From Stenogyne calaminthoides (lineage: Eukaryota > Streptophyta > Magnoliopsida > Lamiales > Lamiaceae), in contig JBBCBC010000009.1 of assembly GCA_037126765.1 (NCBI GenBank), forward strand, positions 28,542,870-28,606,869: a stretch of 64,000 nt of DNA. The letters are read 5' to 3'. Below the pieces are notes generated by a model. That model searched no databases. It was not told where the DNA came from and saw only the letters and a program-made list of their open reading frames with translations. The position numbers and the translations under genes are program-made. Below, one piece after another: positions 23,640 to 34,448 of the stretch (the first letter of the stretch is position 1; every line of letters starts with the position of its first letter).

Positions 23640-24720
23640 GACCCAACTAGCCCGGATTTGGAGGTCATTATCGGCTCCAAGATACCGAGCGACCTGAAGG
23701 GGGAAGTCATTGACTTTCTCAAAAAGAACTTAGATGTCTTCACCTGGTCGCATAAAGACATGGTGGGGATCGACCCAGAGATCGCATGCCATCGACTCCA
23801 CATTGATCCATCCCGGAAGCCGATTGCTCAGAAGAGGCAAAAATTTGGCCCTGAGAAGTATGCCGCTTTGGCGAAGAGGTGAAGAAACTGCTGGATAACA
23901 ACTTGATCATGCAGGCAGACCAACCACAGTGGGTAGCCAATGCAGTATTGGTAAAGAAGTCCAACGGGACCTGGCGATTATGTATCGACTTCACAGACCT
24001 CAATGAGGCCTGCCCTAAAGACTTCTTCCCGATGCCACATATCGATCACCTGATAGATAATACGGCCGGTCATGAAATGATGTCATTCATTGATGCCTTC
24101 GCGAAATTTATCACCAAATAGCCATGCGAACGGATCGACAAAGACACCTCATTTACGGCCGTAAAAGAACCTATATTGCTGGAAGAGAATGCCTTTCGGC
24201 TTGAAGAACGCAGGGGCAACATACCAAAGGCTGGTCAATCACATGTTTCCCGACCAGATAGGGAAGTCGGTAGAAGTTTATGTCGACGACATTATCGTCA
24301 AAAGCCTAAAAAGGGAAGACCACCTGCTTCACCTCGCGCAGACATTCGACATCCTCAGAAAAATCAATATGAGACTCAACCCCAAGAAGTGAAACTTCGG
24401 AGTAGAGTCGGGGAAATTCTTGGGACACTTAGTCAGTTAGTGGGGCATCGAGGCGAACCCAGGGAAGGTCAAAGCGGTGTTAGACATGGGGGCACCCCGA
24501 AATGTGAAAGAAGTTCAGAAACTCACGGGTGCCTACCGCTACTGGCGAGGTTCATCTCCCGAATGGGGGACAAATGCAAGCCAATGTTCGACACGATCCG
24601 TAAGAAGGCAAAGTTTGAATGGATGCCCGAAAGCCAGGAAGCCTTTGAAAAAATCAAAACTTACATGGCGGATGAGCATCTTGTCGAAGGTCGGGTCCAG
24701 TTGTTCTTTATTTGTTAGCC
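23640..24720 (+). pseudogene. pol: Gypsy G reverse transcriptase
   Basis: RVT_1 domain across several frames. 23658-23882 holds the N-terminus (FLKKNLDVFTWSHKDM, HIDPSRKPIAQKRQKFG). 23879-24121 holds VKKSNGTWRLCIDFTDLNEACPK. 24189-24392 holds MPFGLKNAGATYQRL and the intact active site YVDDIIVKS. 24477 onward holds the connection domain (RNVKEVQKLTG). Frameshifts at about 23880, 24120 and 24400 inactivate it. Confidence 0.9.
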
Positions 24721-25400
24721 AGACATTGAACGAGATGGAGCAACGCTACCCCTCGCTAGAGAAGCTGGCATACGCATTAGTCATGAGCGTGAGAAAGCTG
24801 AGATCGTATTTTTTTGACCATCAGGTCAAAGTTCTCACTTTCCTACCACTGCGGAACGTACTCCACCGTTCGGACACTTCAGGCCGATGCCTCAAATTGG
24901 CCATTAAGGTCGGGCAGTACGGTGTAACCTATGCGCCACGACCTGCCATCAAGGCTCAGGCACTGGCCGACTTCTTAGTAGAGCTTACGTTCCGTGAGCG
25001 GGAAGTTAGAAGCGACTTCACCAGTGGGGAGCTTTTTCGTTGATGGGTCGGCAACCTCTCACAAGTCGGGTGTCGGGGTGGTTTTAATGAGTCCTACGAG
25101 TATCTCATTCCAGAATGCCATTACCTTCGATTTTCCCGCAACAAATAATGAGGCAGAATATGAGGCTCTCATCAAAGGTCCGGAAATGCAACAAATGACC
25201 ATGGGGGGTCAAGAGATTCTGAGTTCATACCGACTTGCAGCGTGGTCCGCCAAGTTTTGGGGAATACGAAATTTAAGGATGATATGATGGCAGCCTATCA
25301 GGAAATTGTGAAAACACTATGCACGAAGTTCACACAGATCCATGTCAAGCTGATATCGAGAGAGCAGAACTCTCGAGCCGATGCTTTAGCCAGTTAGCGA
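24720..25400 (+). pseudogene. pol: Gypsy G RNase H domains
   Basis: A degenerate connection/RNase H-like part (EQRYPSLEKLAYALVMSVRKLRSYFFDH, 24735-24830) is followed by a second RNase H domain at 24994-25287 (FFVDGSATSHKSGVGVVL, NNEAEYEALI). The two-RNase H arrangement matches Tat-type Gypsy elements. The frame is broken after 25290. Confidence 0.82.
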
Positions 25401-25639
25401 CCTCAGGGTCAGTCCACGGATATGAAGGATGTCACCATCACGACACTTCCCCACCCATCCACCGCTAAGTAATCGTAATAACATTAGAAAACCCGGTCCG
25501 AAAATTTGGATGACCCCATCATGGAGTATTTGATAAGCGGCCTCTTGTCGCCTGATCGCATCCAAGCTCGGCAATTATAGTTACGGGTCGCCCGTTACGT
25601 AATGATCGGTGGGGAGTTGTACAAGCTAGGCTTCGGCAT

Positions 25640-26720
25640 ACCCCTACTTCGATGTATAACACCCGAACAAGGTCAAGTCATCTTGTGAGAAATACACGAA
25701 GGGGCATGCAGAAACCACACTGGGGGGGAGTCGTTGGCCCACAAAACCACAAGGCAATGATATTTTTAGCCAACCTTAAGGGCCGATGCTATCGTCTTCG
25801 CCCACAAATGCCACAAATGTCAAATCTGTGATCCCTCCATCAAGGTCGCGCCAGAAGAGCTCACGAGTATCCTCAGTCCTTGGCCTTTTGTAAAGTGGGG
25901 GATAGACATCATTGGGCCACTCCCAACGGCCCCAGGATAGGTCAAGTATGCCTTGGTAGCGGTGGATTACTTAACGAAATGGGCCGAGGCTGAGGCGCTG
26001 GCAACCATCGACCACGATCACGTCATCAGATTCATTTGGCGCAACATTATCTGCAGGTTCGGACTGCCTCAGGCGATAATATCAGACAATGGGAAGAAGT
26101 TCGACGGTACGATGGTCGATGCCTTCTTCAAAAAATGGAAGATCACAAAGCTATTCGCTACCCCATACCACCCCCAATAGAACGAACAGGTCGAGGCCGT
26201 GAACAAAATCATAAAGCACACACTCAAAGCCAAGATCGAAGAGGGAAAGGGGAAATGGGCCAGTGAGCTCCCAGATGTGTTGTGGGCATACAGAACAACC
26301 TGCAGGAATTCAACGGGCGAAACCCCTTATCCGCTAGCCTTTGGAACTGAGGCAGTGGTGCCTGCGGAGGTCGATGTCCCGACTTTCCGGACTAGCCAAG
26401 TCGCTTTCGATCACAATGATGAGGCCCTGGAGAGGAACCTCGACCTACTCGAAGAAAAGCGATTAGAGGCTAATATGAGAAATGCCAGATACAAACAGAG
26501 GTCTGAGAAATATTACAACTCTAAAGTACGAGTTTGACGTTTCAAGGTCGGGGACCTAGTACTGAAGAAGATACTCGGAGACTCAAAAGGTGCCCTCGGT
26601 CCCAATTGGGAGGGCCCGTTCCAGATATCGAAGGTTCTTCCAAATGGGGCATACGAGCTCGAGAAAGCAGATGGGACCAAGGCTCAATGTCCGTGGAATG
26701 CAACTCATTTGAAAAAATAC
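25640..26720 (+). pseudogene. pol: Gypsy G integrase
   Basis: HHCC remnants lie at 25690-25850. The catalytic core follows: WGIDIIGPLPTAPG at 25897 (first Asp), a stop, then segment 25953-26180 with AVDYLTKWAEAEAL and IISDNGKKF (second Asp). 26199-26537 has the rest of the core and the C-terminal region (TCRNSTGETPYPLAFGTEAVVP). The remaining tail (26540-26720) is frameshifted. Confidence 0.88.
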
Positions 26721-26779
26721 TACCAGTAGATTTATGTCCTTGTATCGATCAAGCCGATGTAAACAAGTATTTGTAGTAA

Positions 26780-27368
26780 CAACAATTCTCTATTCTTTTT
26801 GAAATGTAAGATTCATGTGTAAACCAAGCGGGTCGCATGAAAAACATATGATCGATGAAATGCATACCACATGAAAGACATGATCGATAACATCCAGGTC
26901 GCATGAAAGACATGATTGATAATGTGTGAACCCGAGGTCTGACTTTAGAAATACTGGAGGTGAGATCGCCACCCTAGCGGTGCGGTCATCCCCCGACTTT
27001 ATAAACGGCTACGCAAATGTCCAAGAAACAAGTCGCATAGAAAATAAGACGACAAGGACTAAGCAAAAGTCACATAAGGAAATCAAGTCAACACAATGAA
27101 GGAATTAAAAAGTAGAGTCTCATTAATAAAGACCCGGAGGTCGGGGAAAACCCCATTACAATAGATCCAAAGGTCGGTAAAGAAAGCATTCCAATACAAT
27201 ACATTTTTTGGAATCGAGCTAGCGACTTGGTCTATACCACGGAGCCACTTGAACTAGTGACTTGGTCTATACTACATGGCTACTAGGGTAGCATCTCTCG
27301 GACGTGGAGGTCGCTGAGGAAGATGCTGCAAAACTATCAGAAAAGGATGTTACAACATCCTTGGAGTG
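26780..27368. other. Gypsy G spacer with 3'-end module of antisense gene 2
   Basis: No coding frame supported. Three CATGAAA(A)GACATGAT-like repeats lie at 26830-26920. At 27122-27147 a block ATTAATAAAGACCCGGAGGTCGG resembles one at 28231-28256 that lies just after the stop of antisense gene 1. Both are in the position of a 3' untranslated region or polyadenylation module on the minus strand. Confidence 0.5.
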
Positions 27369-27764
27369 TCAGATGCTGCAATGGGGCTTCTCGTGTGAGC
27401 AAGCACGAGTGCCATCTTTACGACACAAAAAACTCAAGGGATGGTGAAGGGCATTTTGGCATGATCGGATTCGCACTAAATTCGTATCGCGTATCAAGAG
27501 GGGCCCATCACCATTAATCCCGTTCTCTCGATCGGCACCCGAGACACCGTGAGTTAGGGGCCCCGCCATCACGGCAGCGGCGGATCCGCCTCCCGGGTAA
27601 CAGCAAAACTTGGCAATGGTTGTATGGTCACCCTCCGGTGAAATCAGAATCTGAGATGGAGGAGCCGAAAAGATGGTCCGAGTGCCGGAAACAATGAGCA
27701 CAGAGCCAGAGAGGCTTACTGCCCGAAAGGGTTTTAAAGCGAGAAGATCGCCGGAATCGCCCAT
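27369..27764 (-). CDS. Antisense gene 2 of Gypsy G, unknown function
   Basis: An open frame of 131 codons from the ATG at 27764 (MGDSGDLLALKPF). The frame is open to 27809, but the TATA box at 27839-27846 puts a transcription start near 27810, so 27764 is the more likely first usable ATG. I recognise no domain. The sequence is Ser/Gly-rich with no membrane segment. It has its own upstream block, TATA box and 3' module resembling those of antisense gene 1. G2 has no counterpart: its integrase is followed directly by the gene 1 homologue. It could be non-functional sequence kept open by chance. Confidence 0.45.
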   Translation of the reverse strand: MGDSGDLLALKPFRAVSLSGSVLIVSGTRTIFSAPPSQILISPEGDHTTIAKFCCYPGGGSAAAVMAGPLTHGVSGADRENGINGDGPLLIRDTNLVRIRSCQNALHHPLSFLCRKDGTRACSHEKPHCSI

Positions 27765-27838
27765 AGTCGAAGCTTGGAGGTGAAAAGTGGGGAGACCAGA
27801 GAGGGACAATGTGAATTTTCAGTGTGAAATACCCGCCC

Positions 27839-27846
27839 TATTTATA
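27839..27846 (-). promoter_or_regulatory. TATA box of antisense gene 2
   Basis: TATAAATA on the minus strand (CTCTATAAATAGGGCGGG), 75 bp before the ATG at 27764. The upstream DNA (28011-28070) resembles that upstream of antisense gene 1 (31479-31525): both have CACACCGATT followed by a CTCCCC block. Confidence 0.6.
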
Positions 27847-28157
27847 GAGGGAGGGCGGGGGTCAAGTTGTAATTTCCAACTCTCGAGGGCCCCACAAAGA
27901 AACCGGCGGCGCACGTGGGCACGTGGACAGAATGCGACTTTTGGTTGGGCCAATTTATGGCGCCCGGTGCCACCTAATACCCAGGCTATCATTGCGGATC
28001 TATCAACCATCACACCGATTCGGAAAATCGAGGCAACATTTCGCCTCCCCGGGGAGGAGATGTCGGCGTAGGCACATTTCCCGAGTCCGACCTGCCAGAA
28101 GTTGATAAGTTGTACGAGTTCAAGTCAAGGCCCCAAGACGAGCTTGCGACCTCGACT

Positions 28158-28167
28158 AGAGGGGGAT
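28158..28167 (+). other. Internal polypurine-tract-like site in Gypsy G
   Basis: AGAGGGGGAT, preceded by a block (TTCAAGTCAAGG...GAGCTTGCGACCTC) resembling the one that precedes the true polypurine tract at 31621-31635. It looks like a relic 3' end of an element inside G. Confidence 0.5.
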
Positions 28168-28329
28168 GAAATATGGGAGTTTATTTTACATAGTAAGATA
28201 AGCACCAGACCAAAACATAAAATAACTTCCATTAATAGAAGACCCGAAGGTCGGGAGAAGTACATCATAAACCAAAAGCCCGAAGGCTAGTACAACGGAA
28301 AACAAGAAAAGGGAAGCAGAGCTGCAATC

Positions 28330-31108
28330 TTAGTCCTTCTCAGCTGGGGCAGTCGAGGTTGGGGTAATGACCGTCCCGTAAGGAGGCTCCTGTTGCGTAA
28401 CTACCGGTAGATCAGCTTCTGAGTTCAAGATCCTCTCCACAACAGGCTCGGCAGGCACGTCAACAGTTGGAGGGACAACCTCCGACTTCGGTATCTCCTG
28501 CCCGGTGGGCTCAGCGGGAGTGGCAGCTGTGGGAGGAACGACCTCCGAGCTCGTCAACTTCTCCGCCAAGGGCTCAGAGGATGTGGCATCCGGGAGGTCA
28601 ACTAGCGGGGAGTCGGGGAGAGGGCGTACTATTTGCTCGGGATCGGGAAAGAAGGAGAGATCGATGCCCATATCCTCAAAATCTTGGATATCCAACAGAA
28701 CATCGGGGGCCAGAGGGTTGTCCCGAACGTACTCCTTGAGATCAGTGACTAGCCCAGTAAGGTCGCCGGAAGGGTTCGCCTGGTGAAATATTCGGATGGC
28801 ACCCGCAAAGGCCATCACATACGCAAAATTAGTGTTCATCTTCTTGGCGACCTTGAACTGGGCCTCCCTAGTGTCCAGCTCCCCTTTGGCCCTGGCCAGC
28901 TCCGCTCTCAAATTGACCTCCACCTCGGTCGCCTTCTTTTCCGCCTGGATCATCTTCAGCTTCTCGGCCGCCAGTGCAGTCTCCGCCCGGGCCGACTTCA
29001 GCTTCTCCTCGGCTAGCACGCCCTCTAGCTCAGCAAGGCGGCCCTCAAGGGTCGAGATCCACAGAAGATGCTCCCCATTGGCTTTCTCTAGCCCTTTTTG
29101 AGTCTCGGCCGCTGCCAAGATCATTCGGGCCTGATCGAATACACGAGCCTGGGACTCACGGAGATGTCTGAGCTCGGTTTCAGCTTGGGCACTGGTCCTC
29201 TCCAAGTAAAAGGCCACCTTGAGAGTGTGGACCATGGCTGAGTACATATTGCCCGTCATTTTCTGACGACGGGCGTTGTCATGATCAGTACGCGTCCACG
29301 CCCGAGGCATGTTGTGCACGCTTCGGGAAATGTACCCCGGCCACTTATTGGGGAGGTTGGCCGAAGCAAGGGGAGGACTCCTGAGGAAGCTAACAACCTC
29401 GGGGAAAAAGTCGGCGGGGCCGAGTTCAGGGCTATAAAGGAGAGCCGAATCATCAGAGTTATAAAGATTAATGTAAAAAAAAGAGGATCAGGCAAACCAT
29501 AATGAGGACTTACTCGTTCACCCGTTCCTCCTCCCAGCCTAAGAAGGAGTCATCATCGTCGTGCCGACCTCCCCTCCGGGTAGGCGAGGCAGGCTGCAAG
29601 CTGGCGGGCGGCGAGATCGGGGTCGAAGTCGTCGGCTGCGATCGGGGGCGGACTCGATCTTTCTTCCCCAGCCCCCTGTTGATTTCGGACTCGTACATCG
29701 AGATCTCCTCTCTCACTTTCTTCCGAGCGTGCCCAGAAGTCAGCGGAGTTGATCCCGTAGCCTTCCTCTTGCCTTTGTCGGCAGCAGAAGGACCAGTGGG
29801 GACCGAACTTGGAGGGACGACCTCGGTGGGAGTCAGCTTCGGGGGGCAGTTTCAGAGGTCGCTAGTTGCCTCATGTTTCCCAGAACAGACTTCCTACGTG
29901 AGGCCATGATGTCCGCAGGAGGCTTACGGCGGTAAACAAGGACGTTAGGAACTGCAAGAATGTGAGAAAGCCAACGGTCGGTCGACATTGAAAAATCTGA
30001 TAGGCGTGGAGTAAAGTGGAACTTCTACCGGGGATTTTCGGATGGCGAGGATAAGTATCTGAGGCGTTAGTCGATCAAGCTTAGTGTTCAAAGCTTTCAC
30101 GTCCTGATAGCTCGGTGGAGTGTCGCAAACGATGTCGAATGCTGTTTTGAAATCCCAATAAAGGTCGGCAGCGGTGGGTGTGAAAACTACAAAAGAAGAT
30201 GAGAATTAGATCAGTACGAGTGTCTAAATCGGGAAAAGGTGAAACTCACTGTGGTCGACCCGATGGGCATAATCGGTCGGGACGTGTATGGGCAGAGTGC
30301 TTGAAGGGTCTACGGACTCCCATGCCCCTCCAACGAACCACCACTTCATGTGCCAACCGTCGATTTTATTAGGGATCCCACTCACGAGCTCCCTACCCCG
30401 GTGAAGTCGCACGGCATTGTAGCCGCCAGCTTGGGTAATGGGCATCATCACGAAAGATATTTCCCCGGGGGTCGGCAACCGATATAGCCCGGCCTGTCCC
30501 AGCACAGTCATTGTGGAAAGAATGTAACTCCATCCATTAGGAGTGATCTGGGTCAGACTCTGGTTCCAAGCCGCCAACAGGTGAGAAATCGCTGGGTGGA
30601 GCGGGAATCAGATTTCGGCATCCATTATCAGTTCGTTGACCACGATCATCCCGGGCGGCGGTTGGTTGGCTCTCTCGTAGGAGGTCACCCCATAAAAATG
30701 CACATCCCGGGGGACTTTATAAAGGCATCGGAGAGATTGCACATAACCGTCGGTGAGGACCGACCTGTTCCTGTCAAGTGATGCCACAAAATCCGACTTG
30801 GCCGACTTCCGGAAGCTGTGGTCCGGTCTCTTGTATGGGGCATGGGCCACGTATGAATGGTAGTCAAAAGCCCGCTCGTAGGCCCTATATTTCAGGGCCG
30901 GGTTGGAAGGCTCAGGCGTCTCCTCCCTCGACGGCGCGACCACGCGAAGGGAACTCGGTTCCAGGGCAGGAATGTGTGTTATGTCATCCAACTCCCTCAG
31001 AAATTGATCGTCATTTCCATCACCGTCCCGGCCGATGCCGGAGGCACCGGCAGTCGGGGGCGTCATGGAATCCAGGGTGGCGGTCTCTGTGTTGCTACAA
31101 TGATACAA
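28330..31108 (-). pseudogene. Antisense gene 1 of Gypsy G: putative gypsy-type transposon protein with coiled coil
   Basis: A multi-exon minus-strand gene downstream of pol. It begins at the ATG at 31108, followed by an acidic, Pro/Ser-rich N-terminus. A domain with FPLHP-type, ITPNGWSYIL and WHMKWWFVGG motifs (about 30600-30260) resembles the plant family named putative gypsy type transposon (Transposase_28). One in-frame TGA at 30608-30610 breaks exon 1. Probable introns are 30187-30249 (GTGAGT...TGTAG) and 29432-29513 (GTAAGT...TATAG). The last exon (29431-28330) is a long Glu/Ala/Lys-rich coiled coil ending in a Pro/Val/Glu-rich tail. G2 keeps the same gene in decayed form with the second splice donor conserved. 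Function is unknown. Confidence 0.65.
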
Positions 31109-31305
31109 CTCGTCGATCGCAGTATTATCATCATCGGAAGATGAAGAAACCAGGAGCAGAGGGGAGCAGGAGCAGATTGGGAAAAGACGGTTACCAGAAG
31201 AACTGCCGGGTCTCTGGAGAATAGCCGGAAAGACGGGCGCGGAAGTTCAGGTCTGAGTTTTGAGAGACGGAAAGGAGGAAGGGTTTTATGGAGGAACCCT
31301 AGACC

Positions 31306-31313
31306 TATTTATA
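31306..31313 (-). promoter_or_regulatory. TATA box of antisense gene 1
   Basis: TATAAATA on the minus strand (CTTTATAAATAGG), about 200 bp before the ATG at 31108. The G2 equivalent is TATAAAAA at 50143-50150. Confidence 0.62.
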
Positions 31314-31620
31314 AAGAGGCGAAGGGTCGAAAGTATGAATTTGAAATTCTTGGGGACCTCCACGAAAATTAGGGCGACGTGGGTAACGCGTAGGAAGCAC
31401 GCGATCGCCGATTGGGCGAACTCGCGGCTTGAAACTTCATCAGTCTGCCGCACCATCATTACCATCCTATCACTTGTCACACCGATTGGGGAAACCTAGG
31501 CGACCATACGGCTCCCCAAGGACAGAGACTTGACTTGGACACAGATCCCAAGATCGACTTTCCGTAGGTCGACGAATATCAACGGTTCAAGATAAAATCC
31601 CGAAGCGAGCTCGCTACCTC

Positions 31621-31635
31621 ATCTTGAGGGACAAT
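31621..31635 (+). other. Polypurine tract of Gypsy G
   Basis: TTGAGGGACAAT directly before the TGTTGTACGG start of the 3' LTR. The G2 counterpart is GAGGGGCAAT at 50460-50469. Confidence 0.75.
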
Positions 31636-32220
31636 TGTTGTACGGGGAAATAACCCGACCTAAGGAAGGCTTGGGATTGGGTAATCTCATATGTAGCTTG
31701 TTATCCGACTTCATCCAGCTGGAGCAGGACGGGAGGTGACTTTGGAGTTTCGGGAGGTCGCCAGCGACCTGATGTAGCAAAGAAGTTGCGGAGCGACATG
31801 AAAGAGTCGGAAGTCACGGTCAAGGAGGTCGCGACTTCTGTTAGAGATAAATATGGACAAGATTCGGGCAGTTATGGTGAGGCAGAATTCTTGGGATGTA
31901 ACCAGGGAAAGCATATCCTTGAGCGCGACTTGAGAAGCAAGGAAGGAAGCCATGATCGGCCCACGAGAGAAAGCCCACAAAGACTGTAGCCCTAGATTTA
32001 TGTCTATAAATATAACTTGTAATGCACATTGTAAAGGATCGAAACTTTTAGTATCCTAGGCAGAAATAATACTATCCTGGCTTGGTGCCCCCAGACGTAG
32101 TCTATTCCAAAGACGAATTGGGTAATCAAATCGTGTGTCTTTCGCTACTTTTGCCATTATATTGATCGGATCTCTTAACAATTAACTGTTTGTTCGCCGG
32201 TAATCAAACCGGGTGCAACA
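31636..32220 (+). repeat. 3' LTR of Gypsy G (585 bp)
   Basis: TGTTGTACGGGG to CCGGGTGCAACA, TATA box at 32005-32012. It differs from the 5' LTR by few substitutions and one short indel (near 32071), so insertion was fairly recent or the LTRs were homogenised. Confidence 0.93.
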
Positions 32221-33057
32221 TCGTGTCCTCTTCAGATACTTCAGAGTGTTCTTAACCGCAGTCCAATGCTCTTTCCCAGGGTTACATTGATATCTTGCCA
32301 CCATTCCTACGGCGAAGCAGATATCCTGTCTCGTGCACAGCATCGCGTATATGAGGCTTCCCACAGCTGAAGCATAAGGGATGCCCTTCATGTCATCTAT
32401 TTCCTTTTGTGTCTTGGGACACATTTCCTTGGATAGATGGATTCTGTGTCTAAAAGGTACAAAGCCTTTCTTGGAATCTTGCATGCTGAATCGCTTCAAC
32501 ACGATATCTATGTATGAATCTTGCGAAAGCTCGATCATCATTTTCTTGCGATCTCGAGTGATCTTGATCCCTAGGATGTGACAAGCTTCTCCCAAGTCCT
32601 TCATATCAAACTGTTTTGACAGCCATGCCCTTACGTCTGACATACATCTTTACATTGTTCCCGATGAGCAGAATGTCATCTACGTATAGTACCAAGAATA
32701 CCAAGGCAGTTCCATCACGCTTTTTATACACACAACTTTCGAATTTGTTTTGATCAAAATCGTAGGATTTTATAACTTGATCAAAACACTGATTCCAAGC
32801 ACGGGATGCTTGCTTTAGCCCATAAATGGACTTCTTTAGCTTGCAAACCAGATGCTCTTGGCCTGTTTCAATGAAGCCTTCGGGTTGTTGCATATAGATT
32901 TCCTCGTCAAGACTTCCGTTGAGGAAAGCTGTCTTGACATCCATTTGCCAGTTCTCAAAATCTAGGTGTGCAGAAATCGACAAGAGAATTTGGATGGACT
33001 TGAGCATGGCTACGGGCGAAAAGATTTCCTCATAGTCGATCCCTTCTTTCTGAGTGT
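32221..33057 (-). pseudogene. pol: Copia X reverse transcriptase, C-terminal two thirds
   Basis: RVT_2 in two overlapping frames. 33007-32606 has AFLNGSLDEEIYMQQPEGF, YGLKQASRAWN and an intact LYVDDILLIGN. 32643-32182 has WLSKQFDMKDLGEACHILG and the GSLIYAMLCTRQDICFAVG motif. A frameshift lies near 32610-32640. It is cut on one side by Gypsy G and on the other by Y, which entered between the VAKG motif (37200) and the YTQKEG motif (33045). Confidence 0.92.
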
Positions 33058-33062
33058 ACCCT

Positions 33063-34448
33063 TGACCGCACTGTCGAGGTGCGACAAAAATAAATACCCA
33101 AATCTATCCTACTAACTCGTAGTAGTGGCAAGTAAGGGGTCGATCCACAGGGAACGTGGAATAATTATTATGTTATTCTATGAATTTATGAGGACAAACG
33201 CAAGAGGGGGGGTATGGATTGGATTTCTATAACTATGAGATAAATAAAACAGTGAACTAATAAATAAGATTAAACAATTAAAAGCAATAATATTGAAAGT
33301 TTAATGAACGAAACCAAGGAGAAATAAATACCCCAACTCACGGTTCATTAATCCCCCATGTTAACACGACCACTCTGACCTCGACATTTATTTTATTTAT
33401 TTTCAAGATTAATGCCCCTCGGAGATCAAAACGCTTTGATTTCCCGGTCATATCCCTTATGTATATCTAATTGAAAATACACCCCTTCAAGAAAACATTT
33501 CTAACTAAGCAGTCTAGGTTAGCCCATATATTTAACCTAGTTAAAAGCATTAAACCCTAGGATAGAGAGCAAACAAATTCCCAAGTACACTTAGCGCGAC
33601 CCGTAAGAACCTGGTCTAATTCACCCTAGTGAATCCACTAGTTGTTATCAAGAGTCTCCACATATAACAATTACACGGATTACATGCTTAGACTAAACAG
33701 GCATATTTAAACAACTAACCTAGATGGCCAATCTAAATCAATTAATTTAAACACGCAAGAAGTTGAAACAGATAAATTAAACAATCCCAAAACGAATATC
33801 GTAAATGTCTCGAATTAAATAATCACATTAAACATGGGTTTAGAAATTTCCGGAATTGGGATAAAACGACTAACTAAATAAGACTCTCAAAACTGTTGTC
33901 TGCTTCTGTCTCCCAAAAGTCGCCTCTGGTTCTTCGTGGAATTCCCCCTTTGAGTGTGTTGCTTATACACTGCTTATATAGGTGATACGCACCGCCAATC
34001 TCCAAAGATATGATGCCATCTTAATAAATATTTCCTAATCTTCCCACCTTGCATGAGCCTTCTAGAATAATTCCAATTGAGTCACGCCTAATCCTCTTGA
34101 CCAAATCTCAACAAACAAATCTTTCACCAAATCTTCAAGATATACTCAAATCTTCTTTTCTCAAATCGCACGCATAATTCCTTTTTCTTTCTCAATTTCT
34201 AGAACCTGGACCAGCACTGGGTCACTCAGTGTGGGTTTTTGCAACACCAATTTAGCCCAATAGTTTCATACTCCAAAATAATAATCCACAAAAGATACCT
34301 AAATACACTAAAAAACACAAGAATCGATCAAGTGCGGAATAATATCATCAAAACACGCATAAGTAATTAATCATGTCATCTTAACATAAACGAGTCCAAT
34401 AAATTGTACTCTAATATATTAAAAATATGCACAATTTACTACTTACCA
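33063..34448 (-). repeat. 3' LTR of element Y
   Basis: Plus strand TGACCGCACTGTCGAGG to TTACTACTTACCA. A minus-strand CTATATAAGCAG motif near 33975 is a likely TATA box and is shared with the other LTR. Confidence 0.93.

Larger units (their letters stand above)
20986..32220 (+). mobile_element. Tat-like Ty3/Gypsy retrotransposon G with antisense genes
   Basis: LTRs at 20986-21576 and 31636-32220. The plus-strand order gag, protease, RT, RNase H, integrase is Gypsy order. The long 3' region with antisense genes and the gag knuckle type (CHFH..GH..C) fit the Tat lineage. It is inserted in Copia X RNase H. Flanks are CCGTG (20981-20985) and TCGTG (32221-32225), a target duplication with one mismatch. 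Its 5' untranslated region and primer site are missing and replaced by 183 bp of Copia X. Frames are broken by many indels. Confidence 0.9.

Noticed and set aside
28467..29171. Plus-strand open frames opposite the coiled-coil exon
   Set aside because: They are opposite-strand shadows of the Glu/Ala/Lys-rich antisense frame and carry no domain of their own.
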